From: Streptomyces sp. NBC_01465
GTDB taxonomy: Bacteria; Actinomycetota; Actinomycetes; Streptomycetales; Streptomycetaceae
Length of the DNA: 64,000 nt
Direction: 5' to 3'
Assembly (NCBI RefSeq): GCF_036227325.1
Contig: NZ_CP109467.1
Span: forward strand, 4,154,001 to 4,218,000
The notes under the pieces were generated by a model. It worked only from the letters and a program-made list of their open reading frames with translations, was not told where the DNA came from and searched no databases. Both the position numbers and the translations under genes were made by a program. How positions within the stretch are numbered: position 1 is the stretch's first letter; every line of letters begins with the position of its first letter. Below are positions 63,452-64,000 of this stretch, one piece after another.

Positions 63452-64000
63452 GCACCCCGACCCCCACCGAGATCCGTCAGGCCGTCTGGGAGAACGAGAA
63501 CGCGCCCAACGGTCTGCTGCGCAACGCCCGCGCCGAGGAGCTGGTCGCCGCGGCCGAGCAGGCGGGGGACCGCGGTGTGCTGCGGACCGCGCTCTTCGGT
63601 CTGATCAAGGCGTACGAGTACAGCACCGAGCGCGGCAAGATGCTGGTGCCGTTCGCCCGGCTGATGAAGGAGTGGGACCAGGATCCGTCCGCCTTCGACT
63701 CCATGGACACCTACTACTTCCACTGGATGTTCAAGTGGGTCACCTCGGGCATGCTCTCGCTGCCCGAGGTCCCCCTGGCCGCCATGGAGGGGTGGCTGGT
63801 GGAGATGGAGCGGCGCTACCGGCTGGCCGGATTCACCGAACGTGCCGTACGGCAGGCCGAGTTCGACCTCGCCGACGAGACCGGTGACCGGGAGCGTGCC
63901 GACCGCGCCTTCGCGGCCTGGACCGCGGCCGAGCGCGACCGGATGGCCAACTGCCACGCCTGCGAGCTCAACGACCAGGGGCACCACTGGTACGAGCGGG
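63448..64000 (+). CDS. Partner of the Hsp90-like protein, helical/TPR-like (cut by window edge)
   Basis: Starts at TTG 63448 with AGGAGG seven bases upstream; the start overlaps the TGA of the Hsp90-like gene. 184 codons visible. Mostly alpha-helical with an ALFGLIKAYEYSTERG-type repeat pattern, plus a CxxC (NCHAC) and nearby His (DQGHH) that may bind zinc. TPR-like repeat assignment is a guess; no catalytic motif. The C-terminus is beyond base 64000. Confidence 0.7.
   Translation, partial: MSTPTPTEIRQAVWENENAPNGLLRNARAEELVAAAEQAGDRGVLRTALFGLIKAYEYSTERGKMLVPFARLMKEWDQDPSAFDSMDTYYFHWMFKWVTSGMLSLPEVPLAAMEGWLVEMERRYRLAGFTERAVRQAEFDLADETGDRERADRAFAAWTAAERDRMANCHACELNDQGHHWYER

Overview
The window is a 64-kb stretch of high-GC, gene-dense actinobacterial chromosome with very strong third-position GC bias. 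It is almost certainly Streptomyces, from the conserved core close to the replication origin. From memory, the gene order follows the S. coelicolor block from trxB (SCO3890) to the LytM peptidase (SCO3949). Genus-level markers are ssgR-ssgA, a Rex operator of the published S. coelicolor sequence in front of cydABDC, rare TTA codons, and six exact copies of the Streptomyces ParB site parS (GTTTCACGTGAAAC). I see no insertion sequence, prophage, CRISPR array, rRNA or tRNA.

Layout. 1-8810 (minus): thioredoxin reductase (cut by the left edge), anti-sigma factor and SigM, pseudokinase, MurJ and a large secreted DUF6049-like protein; this cluster has a close counterpart in mycobacteria. 8984-13538: CCA-adding enzyme, small membrane proteins, an MFS exporter and inositol-phosphate synthase. 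13597-21624: a PadR regulator divergent from a class A penicillin-binding protein, a membrane glycosyltransferase, an alanine-racemase-like protein, FemX and a small membrane protein. 21891-26962: rpsF-ssb-rpsR-rplI, a MATE exporter and the replicative helicase dnaB, with DnaA boxes upstream of dnaB. 26959-41065 holds accessory-type core genes: TetR/SGNH hydrolase, serine hydrolase, MarR/MFS, GNATs, HAD, a TTA-containing flavohaemoprotein, Nudix, LysR, a Cys/Met-metabolism PLP enzyme, PtpA and small membrane proteins. 41226-42565: ssgR-ssgA. 42598-49853: YibE/F protein, TPP riboswitch plus thiC, membrane protein, metallophosphoesterase and a TTA-containing LacI regulator. 50203-60470: aminotransferase, Rex-controlled cydA-cydB-cydDC, a DevS-like GAF sensor kinase and a LytM peptidase. 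60479-64000: HAD phosphatase and an Hsp90-family ATPase translationally coupled to a partner gene cut by the right edge.

How it works together. Several blocks serve the envelope: SigM with its anti-sigma factor, MurJ with its pseudokinase, the PBP, FemX, LytM peptidase and SsgA. A second theme is chromosome replication and segregation (parS, DnaA boxes, dnaB, ssb). A third is respiration under low oxygen or redox stress (Rex site, cytochrome bd, CydDC, the predicted haem-GAF kinase, flavohaemoprotein). The least understood items are the Hsp90-like/partner pair at the right end, the divergent alanine-racemase fold next to FemX, the 172-residue orphan after thiC, and short upstream ORFs in front of the PBP and the Hsp90 gene.
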